Assembly (NCBI GenBank): GCA_963668495.1
Contig: OY764545.1
Coordinates: 1,860,001-1,924,000 of the forward strand
From: Oleispirillum sp963668495
GTDB taxonomy: Bacteria > Pseudomonadota > Alphaproteobacteria > Rhodospirillales > Rhodospirillaceae
Length of the DNA stretch: 64,000 nt
Direction of reading: 5' to 3'
This document shows, in pieces, positions 42,537 through 50,875 of the stretch. The first letter of the stretch is position 1, and every line of letters begins with the position of its first letter. Position numbers and translations under genes: made by a program. The notes beneath the pieces were generated by a model. It was not told where the DNA came from. It did not search any database and was given only the letters and a program-made list of their open reading frames with translations.

Positions 42537-43466
42537 CTAACGGATACGTAAGCCTACACGATTTAGGAGGGCTTGTGGTGTGGAATATATGACCAATCCG
42601 GTCCAAATAAACGCGAATGTCCACATATGTGACGTGGTGAAAGGTTCATGAAATATCCACACGGCAATAAAGAATTGCGTGCTCGGCGCGATGTACTGCA
42701 TCAGTCCAATGGTGGCAAGGCGGACCCGCTGCACCGCAATGCCAAATAAGGATAAGGGGATTGCCGTAATCGGCCCGGCAACAATCAGCATCATATCCCA
42801 GTACAGGCCATTATGACCAAAATGTCCTGTGCCCTGTATTTCCAGCCATATGAGGTAAGCAATGGCGAATGGGGCCAGAACCATGCTTTCAACCAGTAGG
42901 CCGGTGGCACCATCGACAGGAATGGTTTTGCGCAAAAGGCCATAGGTGGCGAAACTGATTGCCAGCGTTAGGGCGATGATGGGGAAGTGGCCCAAATTCA
43001 CCACCATAAATGCAACGCCGACAACTGCGCATGCGACGGCAAGCCACTGCCGTGGTGTCATGGTCTCTTTCAGGAAAAGAAAGCCGAACAGCACGCTGAA
43101 TAAGGGGTTGATGAAGTATCCCATGCTGCCTTCCAGTGCCTGATTGGAACTGATGGCATGAATATAAACGATCCAGTTAACGGCAATGATGGTCGCCGTG
43201 ATAAACAGGATGCGCAGGGATTTCCAATTTTTCAGAACAGCTTTCAGAGCGCCGCTTTTGCGGGTGAACAGCATGACCGCAAACAGGCACACCACACTCC
43301 ACGCCACGCGATGTGCTAAGACTTCGAAGGGAATGATATCGTTCAGAAGCTTCAGATACAGGGGGAGAACACCCCACATCAGAAAAGCGGACAAACCAAT
43401 CAGCACCCCGTTCCGTTGATAGGAGTCGGGGTGCTGGTTTGTGGTGGCGGGTGCGGACTGCGTCAT
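42537..43466 (-). CDS. rarD: EamA-family transporter RarD
   Basis: A 309-residue protein with ten TM helices. 'GVLIGLSAFLMWGVLPLYLKLL', 'VLAHRVAWSVVCLF' and 'LMQYIAPSTQFFIAVWIFHEPF' are typical of RarD. It lies between purL and the Grx4-like gene, where bolA would be expected. The substrate of RarD is not established. Confidence 0.9.
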   Translation of the reverse strand: MTQSAPATTNQHPDSYQRNGVLIGLSAFLMWGVLPLYLKLLNDIIPFEVLAHRVAWSVVCLFAVMLFTRKSGALKAVLKNWKSLRILFITATIIAVNWIVYIHAISSNQALEGSMGYFINPLFSVLFGFLFLKETMTPRQWLAVACAVVGVAFMVVNLGHFPIIALTLAISFATYGLLRKTIPVDGATGLLVESMVLAPFAIAYLIWLEIQGTGHFGHNGLYWDMMLIVAGPITAIPLSLFGIAVQRVRLATIGLMQYIAPSTQFFIAVWIFHEPFTTSHMWTFAFIWTGLVIYSTPQALLNRVGLRIR

Positions 43467-43484
43467 GTTATCCCACGATCAAAG

Positions 43485-43508
43485 GCCGCACACACAAATG
43501 TGGGCGGC
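43485..43508 (-). terminator. Possible weak terminator after purL
   Basis: GCCGC/GCGGC and CACA/TGTG pair around a 4-base loop with one mismatch. On the minus strand CTTTG follows, a poor T-run. Readthrough into rarD is likely. Confidence 0.4.
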
Positions 43509-43511
43509 GGT

Positions 43512-45695
43512 TTATTCAGCCATAAAGTCTGGGAACCAGGCTTCGTGTGCAGCTTTCAGGTCGGCTACAGGAATAGCCTCTGCACCGTTTACGCGCAAGT
43601 CTTTCCCTTTGGTTGATCCCAGTTTTACAGCAGGGACCCCCGCCGCAGCTGCTGCATCCAGAACGGCCTGTGCTTGTTCGGCATCAACGGCGATGACATA
43701 GCGCGCCTGATCTTCACCAAACAATTGTGCATGCAGGTCGTTGCCACCGACGCAAATGTCTGCACCGATGCCGGAGGCCATTGCCATTTCTGCCAAGGCA
43801 ACAATCAAACCACCATCAGAAATATCGTGACAGGATTTAACCGCACCGGAACGGATTTGGTCACGGACAAAGTTACCGTTACCCAATTCGATGGCAAGAT
43901 CCACTGGCGGCGGTGCGCCTTCTTCACGACCACAGATTTCGGACAGATACAGGGATTGACCAAGCCAAGACCCGATGGCGCCGATCATGATCAGGGTCTG
44001 TCCTTCACCAGTGAAGGCAACGCCAACGCTTTGGTTAATGTCCGGCAGCAGGCCAACGCCACCAATGGTCGGGGTTGGCAAGATGCCGACACCGTTGGTT
44101 TCGTTGTACAGGGACACGTTGCCGGATACGACCGGGAAGTTCAGGGCAATACAGGCTTCGCTCATACCCTTACAGGTTTCCACGAACTGCCCCATAATTT
44201 CCGGGCGTTCCGGGTTGCCGAAGTTCATGTTGTCCGTGATCGCCAGCGGAGTTGCGCCGACTGCAGTCAGGTTCCGCCATGCTTCGGCTACGCATTGACG
44301 ACCGCCTTCAATAGCATCGGCAAATACATAACGAGGGGTACAGTCAGAGGTCGCAGCCAGCCCCTTGGTTGTGCCGTGAACGCGAACCACCGCAGCGTCG
44401 CCACCGGGGCGGCCACAGGTGTCACCCATCACCATATGGTCATACTGTTCCCAAACCCAACGACGGCTTGCGCCATTCGGGCTGGAAACCAGTTTCTTAA
44501 GGGCTTCGGGCCACGGGTGGACGGGAACGTCAGCCGAAATGATTTCCGGTTTCTTTGTGCCGGGAACCCACGGACGGTCATATTCCGGGGCTTCCTCTGC
44601 CAGTGGATCAATGGGCAAATCGGCAACGATCTCGCCATGCTGGCGCAAAACCATACGCCCGGTATCCGTCAGGACACCGATGACGGCAAAGTCCAGTTCC
44701 CATTTTTCCATGATGGCTTGGGCAATGTGTTCTTTGCCCGGTTCCAACACCATCAACATGCGTTCTTGGCTTTCGGACAACATGACTTCATAAGCCGTCA
44801 TGCCTTCTTCGCGCATGGGGACTTTATCAATGTCCAGCTCAACGCCAAGACCGCCCTTGGATGCCATTTCGAAGCTGGAGGAGGTCAAACCTGCGGCCCC
44901 CATGTCTTGGATCGCCACGATGGCATCGGTTGCCATCAGTTCCAGACAGGCTTCGATCAACAGTTTTTCCGTGAAGGGGTCGCCAACCTGAACGGTTGGG
45001 CGTTTTTCCTCGGAATCTTCGGTGAATTCAGCGGAGGCCATGGTCGCGCCATGAATGCCGTCGCGCCCGGTTTTGGAACCGACATACACCACCGGATTGC
45101 CAACGCCAGAGGCTTTGGAATAGAAAATCTTGTCCTGATCGGCGATGCCGACCGTCATGGCATTGACCAGAATATTGCCGTTGTAGGACGGGTGGAATTC
45201 CACTTCGCCGCCAACGGTGGGAACGCCGACACAGTTGCCGTAACCACCAACCCCGGCGACCACACCTGAAACAAGGTGCTTGGTCTTCGGGTGGTCCGCA
45301 GCACCGAAGCGCAAGGCATTCAGGTTGGCGACCGGACGTGCGCCCATGGTGAACACGTCACGCAGGATGCCGCCAACGCCAGTTGCAGCGCCTTGGTAGG
45401 GTTCGATATAGGACGGGTGGTTGTGGCTTTCCATTTTGAAAATGGCAGCCTGATTGTCACCGATGTCGATGACGCCCGCATTCTCACCAGGGCCGCAAAT
45501 CACACATTCAGCTTTGGTCGGCAGGGTTTTGAGCCATTTTTTCGACGATTTATAGGAGCAGTGCTCGCTCCACATGACGGAAAAAATGCCCAATTCGGTC
45601 AGATTGGGTTCGCGCCCCATGATTGCCAGAACGCGTTCGTATTCTTCAGGAGACAGGCCGTGCTCGGCCACGATTTCAGGAGTAATAGCAGTCAT
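43512..45695 (-). CDS. purL: Phosphoribosylformylglycinamidine synthase, small PurL subunit
   Basis: A 727-residue ATP-dependent subunit that turns FGAR into FGAM with ammonia from PurQ. 'TELGIFSVMWSEHCSYKSSKKWL', 'ESHNHPSYIEPYQGAATGVGGI' and 'DMGAAGLTSSSFEMASKGGLG' are conserved. Length fits the small PurL that needs separate PurS and PurQ, both encoded just upstream. Confidence 0.97.
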   Translation of the reverse strand: MTAITPEIVAEHGLSPEEYERVLAIMGREPNLTELGIFSVMWSEHCSYKSSKKWLKTLPTKAECVICGPGENAGVIDIGDNQAAIFKMESHNHPSYIEPYQGAATGVGGILRDVFTMGARPVANLNALRFGAADHPKTKHLVSGVVAGVGGYGNCVGVPTVGGEVEFHPSYNGNILVNAMTVGIADQDKIFYSKASGVGNPVVYVGSKTGRDGIHGATMASAEFTEDSEEKRPTVQVGDPFTEKLLIEACLELMATDAIVAIQDMGAAGLTSSSFEMASKGGLGVELDIDKVPMREEGMTAYEVMLSESQERMLMVLEPGKEHIAQAIMEKWELDFAVIGVLTDTGRMVLRQHGEIVADLPIDPLAEEAPEYDRPWVPGTKKPEIISADVPVHPWPEALKKLVSSPNGASRRWVWEQYDHMVMGDTCGRPGGDAAVVRVHGTTKGLAATSDCTPRYVFADAIEGGRQCVAEAWRNLTAVGATPLAITDNMNFGNPERPEIMGQFVETCKGMSEACIALNFPVVSGNVSLYNETNGVGILPTPTIGGVGLLPDINQSVGVAFTGEGQTLIMIGAIGSWLGQSLYLSEICGREEGAPPPVDLAIELGNGNFVRDQIRSGAVKSCHDISDGGLIVALAEMAMASGIGADICVGGNDLHAQLFGEDQARYVIAVDAEQAQAVLDAAAAAGVPAVKLGSTKGKDLRVNGAEAIPVADLKAAHEAWFPDFMAE

Positions 45696-45708
45696 TGCAA
45701 TTGAGTCC

Positions 45709-46398
45709 TCAGGCCAGAGCGTTCACAAGGGATTTGAACATCGGCACGCCATCGGTGCCGCCCAACAGCGGATCAATCAAGCGTTCAGGGTGCGGCATCA
45801 TGCCAAGCACATTGCGATTTTCATTCAGAATGCCGGCAATGTTGCGTTGAGAGCCGTTGATGTTGGCGGCTTCATTGGTGGCACCGTCTGAATCGCAATA
45901 CCGGAAGGCAACACGGTCTTGATCTTCAAGCATGTCCAGCGTTGCCGTGTCGGCAAAATAGTTGCCGTCATGGTGTGCCACGGGAATGTTGATGATTTGA
46001 TCCTGACTGTATCCTGCGGTGAAGTCAGAGGCAGCAGTGCCGACTTTCAACAGAGTATCTTTACAGATGAATTTCAGGTCGCGGTTGCGCATCAGAACGC
46101 CGGGCAGCAATCCGGTTTCCGTCAGGATTTGGAAGCCGTTGCAAATGCCCAGAACGCGGACACCTTTGCTGGCTTGGGCCTTGACGGCGGTCATAATCGG
46201 GGAGTGTGCGGCCATAGCACCGGAACGCAAATAGTCGCCGTAGGAGAAACCTCCCGGTACGACAATCAGGTCCAAATCCGGCAGGTCCGTATCACGGTGC
46301 CAGATCATGTGTGGGGCTTTGCCCATGGCCTGTTCCAATGCAACGGCAACGTCGCGATCACAGTTGGAACCGGGGAAAACGATGACGGCGGCTTTCAC
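45709..46398 (-). CDS. purQ: Phosphoribosylformylglycinamidine synthase, glutaminase subunit PurQ
   Basis: A 229-residue class I glutamine amidotransferase. The nucleophile cysteine is in 'GVRVLGICNGFQILTE' and the His/Glu pair in 'MMPHPERLIDP'. It starts 'AAVIVFPGSNCDRD', as in the PurQ family. It ends 13 bases before purL. Confidence 0.97.
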   Translation of the reverse strand: MKAAVIVFPGSNCDRDVAVALEQAMGKAPHMIWHRDTDLPDLDLIVVPGGFSYGDYLRSGAMAAHSPIMTAVKAQASKGVRVLGICNGFQILTETGLLPGVLMRNRDLKFICKDTLLKVGTAASDFTAGYSQDQIINIPVAHHDGNYFADTATLDMLEDQDRVAFRYCDSDGATNEAANINGSQRNIAGILNENRNVLGMMPHPERLIDPLLGGTDGVPMFKSLVNALA

Positions 46399-46441
46399 GG
46401 TCAGCAGTCCTTGTCGTCAGTCCATACGGCTGGTCGGGCGA

Positions 46442-46684
46442 TTAGCCTTCCAGTTCGATGGAGTAATTCTCAATCACGGTGTTGGCGAGGAGTTGTTTGC
46501 ACATATCCTCAACGGCGGCTTTGGCCTTGGCTGGGTCGGTTTCAGCCAGATCCAGTTCGATATATTTGCCTTGTCGAACTTCATCGACACCATTGAAGCC
46601 AAGGGTAGACAAAGCATGCTCGATAGCTTTGCCTTGCGGATCAAGAACACCGTTTTTCAGGGTGACGTGGACTTTCGCTTTCAT
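46442..46684 (-). CDS. purS: Phosphoribosylformylglycinamidine synthase, PurS subunit
   Basis: An 80-residue alpha-beta protein ('KAKVHVTLKNGVLDPQGKAIEHAL', 'VRQGKYIELDL', 'CKQLLANTVIENYSIEL') that bridges PurQ and PurL. Start and length fit the family exactly. It precedes purQ in the order purS-purQ-purL. Confidence 0.95.
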   Translation of the reverse strand: MKAKVHVTLKNGVLDPQGKAIEHALSTLGFNGVDEVRQGKYIELDLAETDPAKAKAAVEDMCKQLLANTVIENYSIELEG

Positions 46685-46824
46685 TTTCGCTCGGAACTCC
46701 CTGCGAGGGGTTGAGAAAAGGGCGGTTAAAAAGGTGCGGCAGTCAGCCTATATGCCGCCGAAGCGCGATTACAATACCATGCTTCGAAAAAACTGGTCAG
46801 GGACAATCTGTGGGTTCCATCGGG

Positions 46825-47592
46825 TTATTGAACAGTGATCGGTCCCTGTAAGTCATGTGGTGCGCTTTCGGGCATAATGCCAAGGCGACGGGCAACTTCC
46901 TGATAGGCGCGTTCTTCGTTACCAAGATCCATACGGAACCGGTCTTTATCAAGGCGTTCTCCGCTGGAAATGTCCCATAAACGGCAGGTGTCAGGAGAAA
47001 TCTCATCGATCAGGATGATCTGGACATCGCCGCTTTCATGGTAAATCCGACCGAACTCCAGTTCAATATCCACCAGCCTGATCCCGGCGGTGATAAACAG
47101 TCCAGTCAGAAAGTCGTTGATCCTAAGGGCCATGGACATCATGTCGTCAACGTCCGGCACGGTTGCCCAACCAAATCCCGTAATGTGTTCTTCGGACACC
47201 ATGGGATTGTGCAGTTCATCCTTTTTCAGGAAATACTCCACGATGCTGCGGGGCAGCTTGGTGCCATCCGGGATGCCAAAGCGTTTGGCGAAATGGTCTG
47301 TTGCCACATTGTGTACGACCACTTGCAATGGGATGACTTCGGCCTCGCGCACCAATTGATCACGCATGTTAAGGCGGCGCATGAAGTGTGTGGCGATGCC
47401 AATATCGTCCAGCCTACGCATTAAAAATTCGGAAATCCGATTGTTCAATACGCCTTTGCCGGTAATGGTCCCGGTTTTTTGTCCATAGAAAGACGCCACA
47501 TCGTCCTTAAACGATTGGACCAGCGTGCCCGGTTCCGGGCCTTGGTACAAAGTTTTGGCTTTGCCTTCGTAAATTTTTTTTGGTCGCGCCAT
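46825..47592 (-). CDS. purC: SAICAR synthase, short form (second purC gene)
   Basis: A 255-residue enzyme of the usual bacterial type: 'KKIYEGKAKTLY', 'FKDDVASFYGQK', 'EVIPLQVVVHNVATD', 'DIELEFGR' and 'LIDEISPDTCRLWD'. The ATG at 47592 gives the family N-terminus; the frame opens at 47640. It lies in the standard alphaproteobacterial order with purS, purQ and purL, so it is probably the housekeeping copy. A longer purC is at 21210-22184. Confidence 0.95.
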   Translation of the reverse strand: MARPKKIYEGKAKTLYQGPEPGTLVQSFKDDVASFYGQKTGTITGKGVLNNRISEFLMRRLDDIGIATHFMRRLNMRDQLVREAEVIPLQVVVHNVATDHFAKRFGIPDGTKLPRSIVEYFLKKDELHNPMVSEEHITGFGWATVPDVDDMMSMALRINDFLTGLFITAGIRLVDIELEFGRIYHESGDVQIILIDEISPDTCRLWDISSGERLDKDRFRMDLGNEERAYQEVARRLGIMPESAPHDLQGPITVQ

Positions 47593-47812
47593 TGGGCCCA
47601 CATGTTCACGCACGGGCCCCAAAAGATAAACGCCCCACACGGCGGATACGCCATGCGGGTGATGGGCAGTCTAAACTCTGGCGACCTATGCGGCAGATAT
47701 GATTGATTGCCGCATCGTATAGCAGTGTCTCAACATGCGGTCCAGTACTCTTATTGGGTTATGAAGTCTCGAAAGCTGATTTTTTGTTTTTTCGTCGTCT
47801 ATGGTTGTCGGC

Positions 47813-47842
47813 TTGGCAGAAGTAACTATATCTATGTATATA
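47813..47842 (+). promoter_or_regulatory. Promoter candidate of the DUF1476 gene
   Basis: TTGGCA (47813-47818) and TATATA (47837-47842) are 18 bases apart. The symmetric sequence CTATAT / ATATAG around the -10 (47826-47843) may be an operator. Confidence 0.4.
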
Positions 47843-47867
47843 GACCCTAGTGACGTGGAGAATTGCC

Positions 47868-48383
47868 ATGCGGACATCTTTTATAGACTTTGAACGCGGA
47901 CAAGAACTCTTCTATACAGTGCGCCAAGAGCTTGTGTTCAAGACATTTGAAAAACGTAATCATCTGTTTGCTGAGTGGGTGGCGACACAGCTTGGTAAAA
48001 CGGGAAAGGCGCATGCAAGCTATGTACGTAGCTTTATCGACTACGCCTTTGGTGATAGGTCGTATGAGGGGCTGTTGGCCAAAGCTCTTGATGATGTTGC
48101 CCGAGCAGGTTTGGATATTACTAAGTCCGATCTTGAGGAAAAATTATATGAAATTGAAGGCCAAGCCTGCCGCACATTGATGGATCGTTTGCAGGCTGTT
48201 CCGGTTGCCCCACGGAAGCGCCGCTCATCGCAGAAGGTTGCGGATATTCTTGTCCATGCAAGCCACAAAACGGCGGATAGTCTGCGTGCAATTGATGATG
48301 CATTGCAGCGTGCAAAGGCTGAGCTGACTTCGGATAAGACTTTTCAATTCAGTGATGTATTCCTCAGTTACCTGCCGAGGTAA
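47868..48383 (+). CDS. Divergent DUF1476 protein (F1-ATPase inhibitor zeta-like) with C-terminal extension
   Basis: A 171-residue protein from the ATG at 47868 (GGAG eight bases upstream; the frame opens at 47850). Residues about 1-105 follow the DUF1476 pattern: 'FERGQELFY', 'QELVFKTFEKRNHLFAEWVATQLGKTG', then an alternating helix set. DUF1476 is the zeta subunit that inhibits the F1-ATPase of alphaproteobacteria; the family is about 105 residues and is usually encoded next to purC, as here. About 65 extra residues follow, rich in Lys/Arg then helical. The N-terminal inhibitory segment is only weakly alike, so function is uncertain. Confidence 0.65.
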   Translation: MRTSFIDFERGQELFYTVRQELVFKTFEKRNHLFAEWVATQLGKTGKAHASYVRSFIDYAFGDRSYEGLLAKALDDVARAGLDITKSDLEEKLYEIEGQACRTLMDRLQAVPVAPRKRRSSQKVADILVHASHKTADSLRAIDDALQRAKAELTSDKTFQFSDVFLSYLPR

Positions 48384-48440
48384 AATGATGCAGCCTTTAA
48401 GTTTACCGTTCTAGGGCCTGACCCTAAGGGGTCCAGAACT

Positions 48441-48469
48441 GGCCTCACCCTGAATGGGTGGGGCCTTTT
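48441..48469 (+). terminator. Terminator after the DUF1476 gene
   Basis: GGCCTCACCC / GGGTGGGGCC form a 10-bp stem with one G-T pair and a 5-base loop, then TTTT. A second hairpin (GTTCT...GACCC/GGGTC...AGAAC) lies just before it at 48408-48439. Confidence 0.8.
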
Positions 48470-48571
48470 GCGGTTATATTTATTGACGTGAAGCCATAGC
48501 AATTCTATGTGAAGCTATTGTCAGCGTGTGAATTCTCATGCAGTGCTATTCTGTGGAAGACCGTATTTCGT

Positions 48572-49468
48572 ATGAAGTCTATCGAATATATTGACCGGGC
48601 GACCGGGCGTATCGAACAAGAAATTGTGCCGGGTGAACGTTGGTTGCGCTGGTTGTACCACACCGCGAGCGGGAAGGCGGCTCTGTCTTCTGTGGTTAAG
48701 CGTCGTTTCTTGTCTCGTTGGTATGGTCGTAAAATGGATGCGTCGGCGTCCTGCCGCAAAATTCCAGAATTTGTCCGGGATTTGTCCATTGATATGAACG
48801 AAGCTTCGGCACCAATTGACTCCTTTGCGTCCTTTAATGACTTTTTTATTCGCACGTTAAAGCCAACAGCCCGGCCTGTTGACCCTTCGCCGCGGGCTGT
48901 TGTATCGCCAGCCGATGGTAAAGCCCTTGCGTTTGAGAACTTGTCCGGCTTTGAAACGTTCTTTGTCAAAGGTCAGCGTTTTTTGCTGAATAGCTTTTTA
49001 CAGGATGAAGCCCTTGCGCAACGTTATGTTGACGGGACGCTGATGATCGTTCGTTTGGCTCCGGCGGATTACCACCGTTTCCATTTTCCTGCGGATGGTG
49101 TGATTTCGGCTTCCAAACCGATCAAGGGAGCTTACAAATCCGTTTCGCCGATTGCCGTTCGTCATGCTCTTGGTGTCTATTGGCAGAACAAACGGGAATA
49201 TAGCGTCCTGAGAACCGAGGCAGCAGGCGATATCCTGATTTGTGAGGTCGGGGCGACCATGGTTGGAACAATTGTCCAAACCTATGAGGATGAAACTGAG
49301 GTCCATAAGGGACAGGAAAAGGGCTATTTCAAGTTCGGTGGGTCCACCGTCATTCTGTTGTTTGAGAAAGGCCGGGTAAAGGTCGATGCGGATATTCTTG
49401 AAAATACCCGGAACGGTTATGAGACCTCGGTCAAAATGGGAACACGAATAGCGCAATGCCTTGATTGA
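48572..49468 (+). CDS. psd: Phosphatidylserine decarboxylase, long bacterial type
   Basis: A 298-residue proenzyme that makes phosphatidylethanolamine. 'FNDFFIRTLKPTARPVD', 'SPADGK' (catalytic Asp), 'DYHRFHFPADG' (His) and the cleavage site FGGSTV (Gly-Ser, giving the pyruvoyl group) are all present. Many alphaproteobacteria use a shorter PSD encoded next to pssA; this longer, E. coli/Clostridium-like version stands alone. The ATG at 48572 gives the family N-terminus but has a weak binding site. Confidence 0.9.
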   Translation: MKSIEYIDRATGRIEQEIVPGERWLRWLYHTASGKAALSSVVKRRFLSRWYGRKMDASASCRKIPEFVRDLSIDMNEASAPIDSFASFNDFFIRTLKPTARPVDPSPRAVVSPADGKALAFENLSGFETFFVKGQRFLLNSFLQDEALAQRYVDGTLMIVRLAPADYHRFHFPADGVISASKPIKGAYKSVSPIAVRHALGVYWQNKREYSVLRTEAAGDILICEVGATMVGTIVQTYEDETEVHKGQEKGYFKFGGSTVILLFEKGRVKVDADILENTRNGYETSVKMGTRIAQCLD

Positions 49469-49470
49469 TG

Positions 49471-49503
49471 AAAAAAACCGCCTGAATTCGAGGCGGTTTT
49501 TTT
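49471..49503. terminator. Bidirectional terminator between psd and DUF2798 genes
   Basis: A perfect 13-bp stem AAAAAAACCGCCT / AGGCGGTTTTTTT with a 7-base loop lies between convergent genes, with A- and T-runs that let it act both ways. Confidence 0.95.
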
Positions 49504-49528
49504 GTGGATGCTGGGTAAAGCGTGGACC

Positions 49529-49765
49529 TCAGGCGTTTGATTTTTTCGGTGCCCCAATCTTCAGGATATTTTCGGTCAGTTTATGCGCAACCGGTGCAAA
49601 GAAAAATGCAATGACTGCTGCTGCAGGCCATGCAACGCCGAACGCATACATCCAGCGATCTAAAAATTCTGGGACAGTGCCCAGATTCACAAATGTCACC
49701 CAGCACGACATCAACAGCGACATGGTAAAGGATAAAATCATTGTAAAAACAATGCGGTGAGTCAT
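49529..49765 (-). CDS. DUF2798 two-TM membrane protein
   Basis: A 78-residue protein with two TM helices (about 5-27 and 42-62) and the family pattern 'WMYAFGVAWPAAA'. Its function is unknown. It is divergent from a LysR regulator; DUF2798 genes are often paired with a regulator in this way. Confidence 0.8.
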   Translation of the reverse strand: MTHRIVFTMILSFTMSLLMSCWVTFVNLGTVPEFLDRWMYAFGVAWPAAAVIAFFFAPVAHKLTENILKIGAPKKSNA

Positions 49766-49869
49766 TCCGTGTATCCAGATAAATTTAAACTGAGTGGACT
49801 TTACATAATTCCAAATTTGTTATCTATTGTTTAATTCATAATGATAAATTGCATAAATGGAATTTAATC

Positions 49870-50775
49870 ATGCTGGATGACATTGCTTTGTTCGTGCGCG
49901 TTGTTGCAAGCGGGGGCTTGAATAAGGCGGCTGATCAGCTTGGTTTGCCCCCTGCCACCGTAACCCGGCGTTTGCAGCGATTGGAACGGCAGATCGGCAG
50001 CAAATTACTGCATCGCTCTACGCGTCGTTTTGATCTGACAACTGATGGTCAGAGGCTGATGGATGAGTGTGCCTTCCTTGTTGATAGTCTGGTCGAGCGG
50101 GCGGAGGATTTGCGGCAATCCCGACAAACACTGTCTGGGGCAATTCGGGTTATGGCTCCGGTAAGCATGACCATTGGGGTTTTGCAGGGAATTTGGACGG
50201 GATTTCTTGATGCCTATCCAGATGTGACGATTGAGTTTGTCTTGAATAATTCCGTTGAGGATTTTCACGCATCAAAAGCCGATTTTGCGATCAGAGCCGG
50301 TTCCGTGACGGATGAGGGTGTGCAGAGCCAGAAAATTGGTCAGGTCAGAACGGTTTTGGCGGCGTCTCCTGATTATGTCCGGCGTATGGGGGCTCCGGCA
50401 CATCCAGATGATCTGGTGAATCATCAGTTTATTGTTGGATTTGCGCTACAGCACTGGCGGTTGTTCAATTCTGAAACGCAGCAGCGCACGGTGTTTCAAA
50501 TCAATAATCCCCGTGTTGTCGTGAATGAATTCAGTTTGGTAAGGCGGCTCTGTCTTGATGGTTTTGGTCTCGCACTGTTTCCAATTACTGAATTGCGGGA
50601 TGTATTGGAAACAGGTGCTTTACAGCGTGTTTTGCCGGAATGGCAGGGGGTGACGCGCGATATCCATTTGGCATGGGGTCGGGATGTCATCCCCACGGTT
50701 CGCGCCAGACGTCTGATGGAGCATATTCGCACCGAGGTTCAGAATATTCCTGTTCTGCAAGGACAGATGGCATAG
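49870..50775 (+). CDS. LysR-family transcriptional regulator
   Basis: A 301-residue regulator with the HTH at the N-terminus (LNKAADQLGLPPATVTRRLQRLE), an effector domain typical of the CrgA-like branch ('LRQSRQTLSGAIRVMAPV', 'DFAIRAG') and a C-terminal dimer part. The ATG at 49870 is preferred to the TTG at 49849. It probably controls the divergent DUF2798 gene. Confidence 0.9.
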   Translation: MLDDIALFVRVVASGGLNKAADQLGLPPATVTRRLQRLERQIGSKLLHRSTRRFDLTTDGQRLMDECAFLVDSLVERAEDLRQSRQTLSGAIRVMAPVSMTIGVLQGIWTGFLDAYPDVTIEFVLNNSVEDFHASKADFAIRAGSVTDEGVQSQKIGQVRTVLAASPDYVRRMGAPAHPDDLVNHQFIVGFALQHWRLFNSETQQRTVFQINNPRVVVNEFSLVRRLCLDGFGLALFPITELRDVLETGALQRVLPEWQGVTRDIHLAWGRDVIPTVRARRLMEHIRTEVQNIPVLQGQMA

Positions 50776-50820
50776 CCAGAAGATCTATGGACCAGAATGT
50801 GTAAGGCTTGAGCACAAGCA

Positions 50821-50844
50821 AAACCCCGCCTTACGGCGGGGTTT
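50821..50844. terminator. Terminator between LysR and purB genes
   Basis: A 10-bp perfect stem AAACCCCGCC / GGCGGGGTTT with a 4-base loop. A T-run follows on the minus strand, so it ends the purB transcript, and it may end the LysR transcript as well. Confidence 0.85.
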
Positions 50845-50875
50845 ATGGCGATATCGATGTTGTTTTCTAATGGCC

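Noticed and set aside
43674..45269. 531-codon plus-strand open frame opposite purL
   Set aside because: It is a shadow of purL in an antisense frame. purL has full family motifs; the opposite frame has no recognisable domains or ribosome binding site.
21210..47592. The two purC genes as a recent duplication
   Set aside because: They differ in length, signature blocks and neighbourhood, so they are old paralogs or of separate origin.
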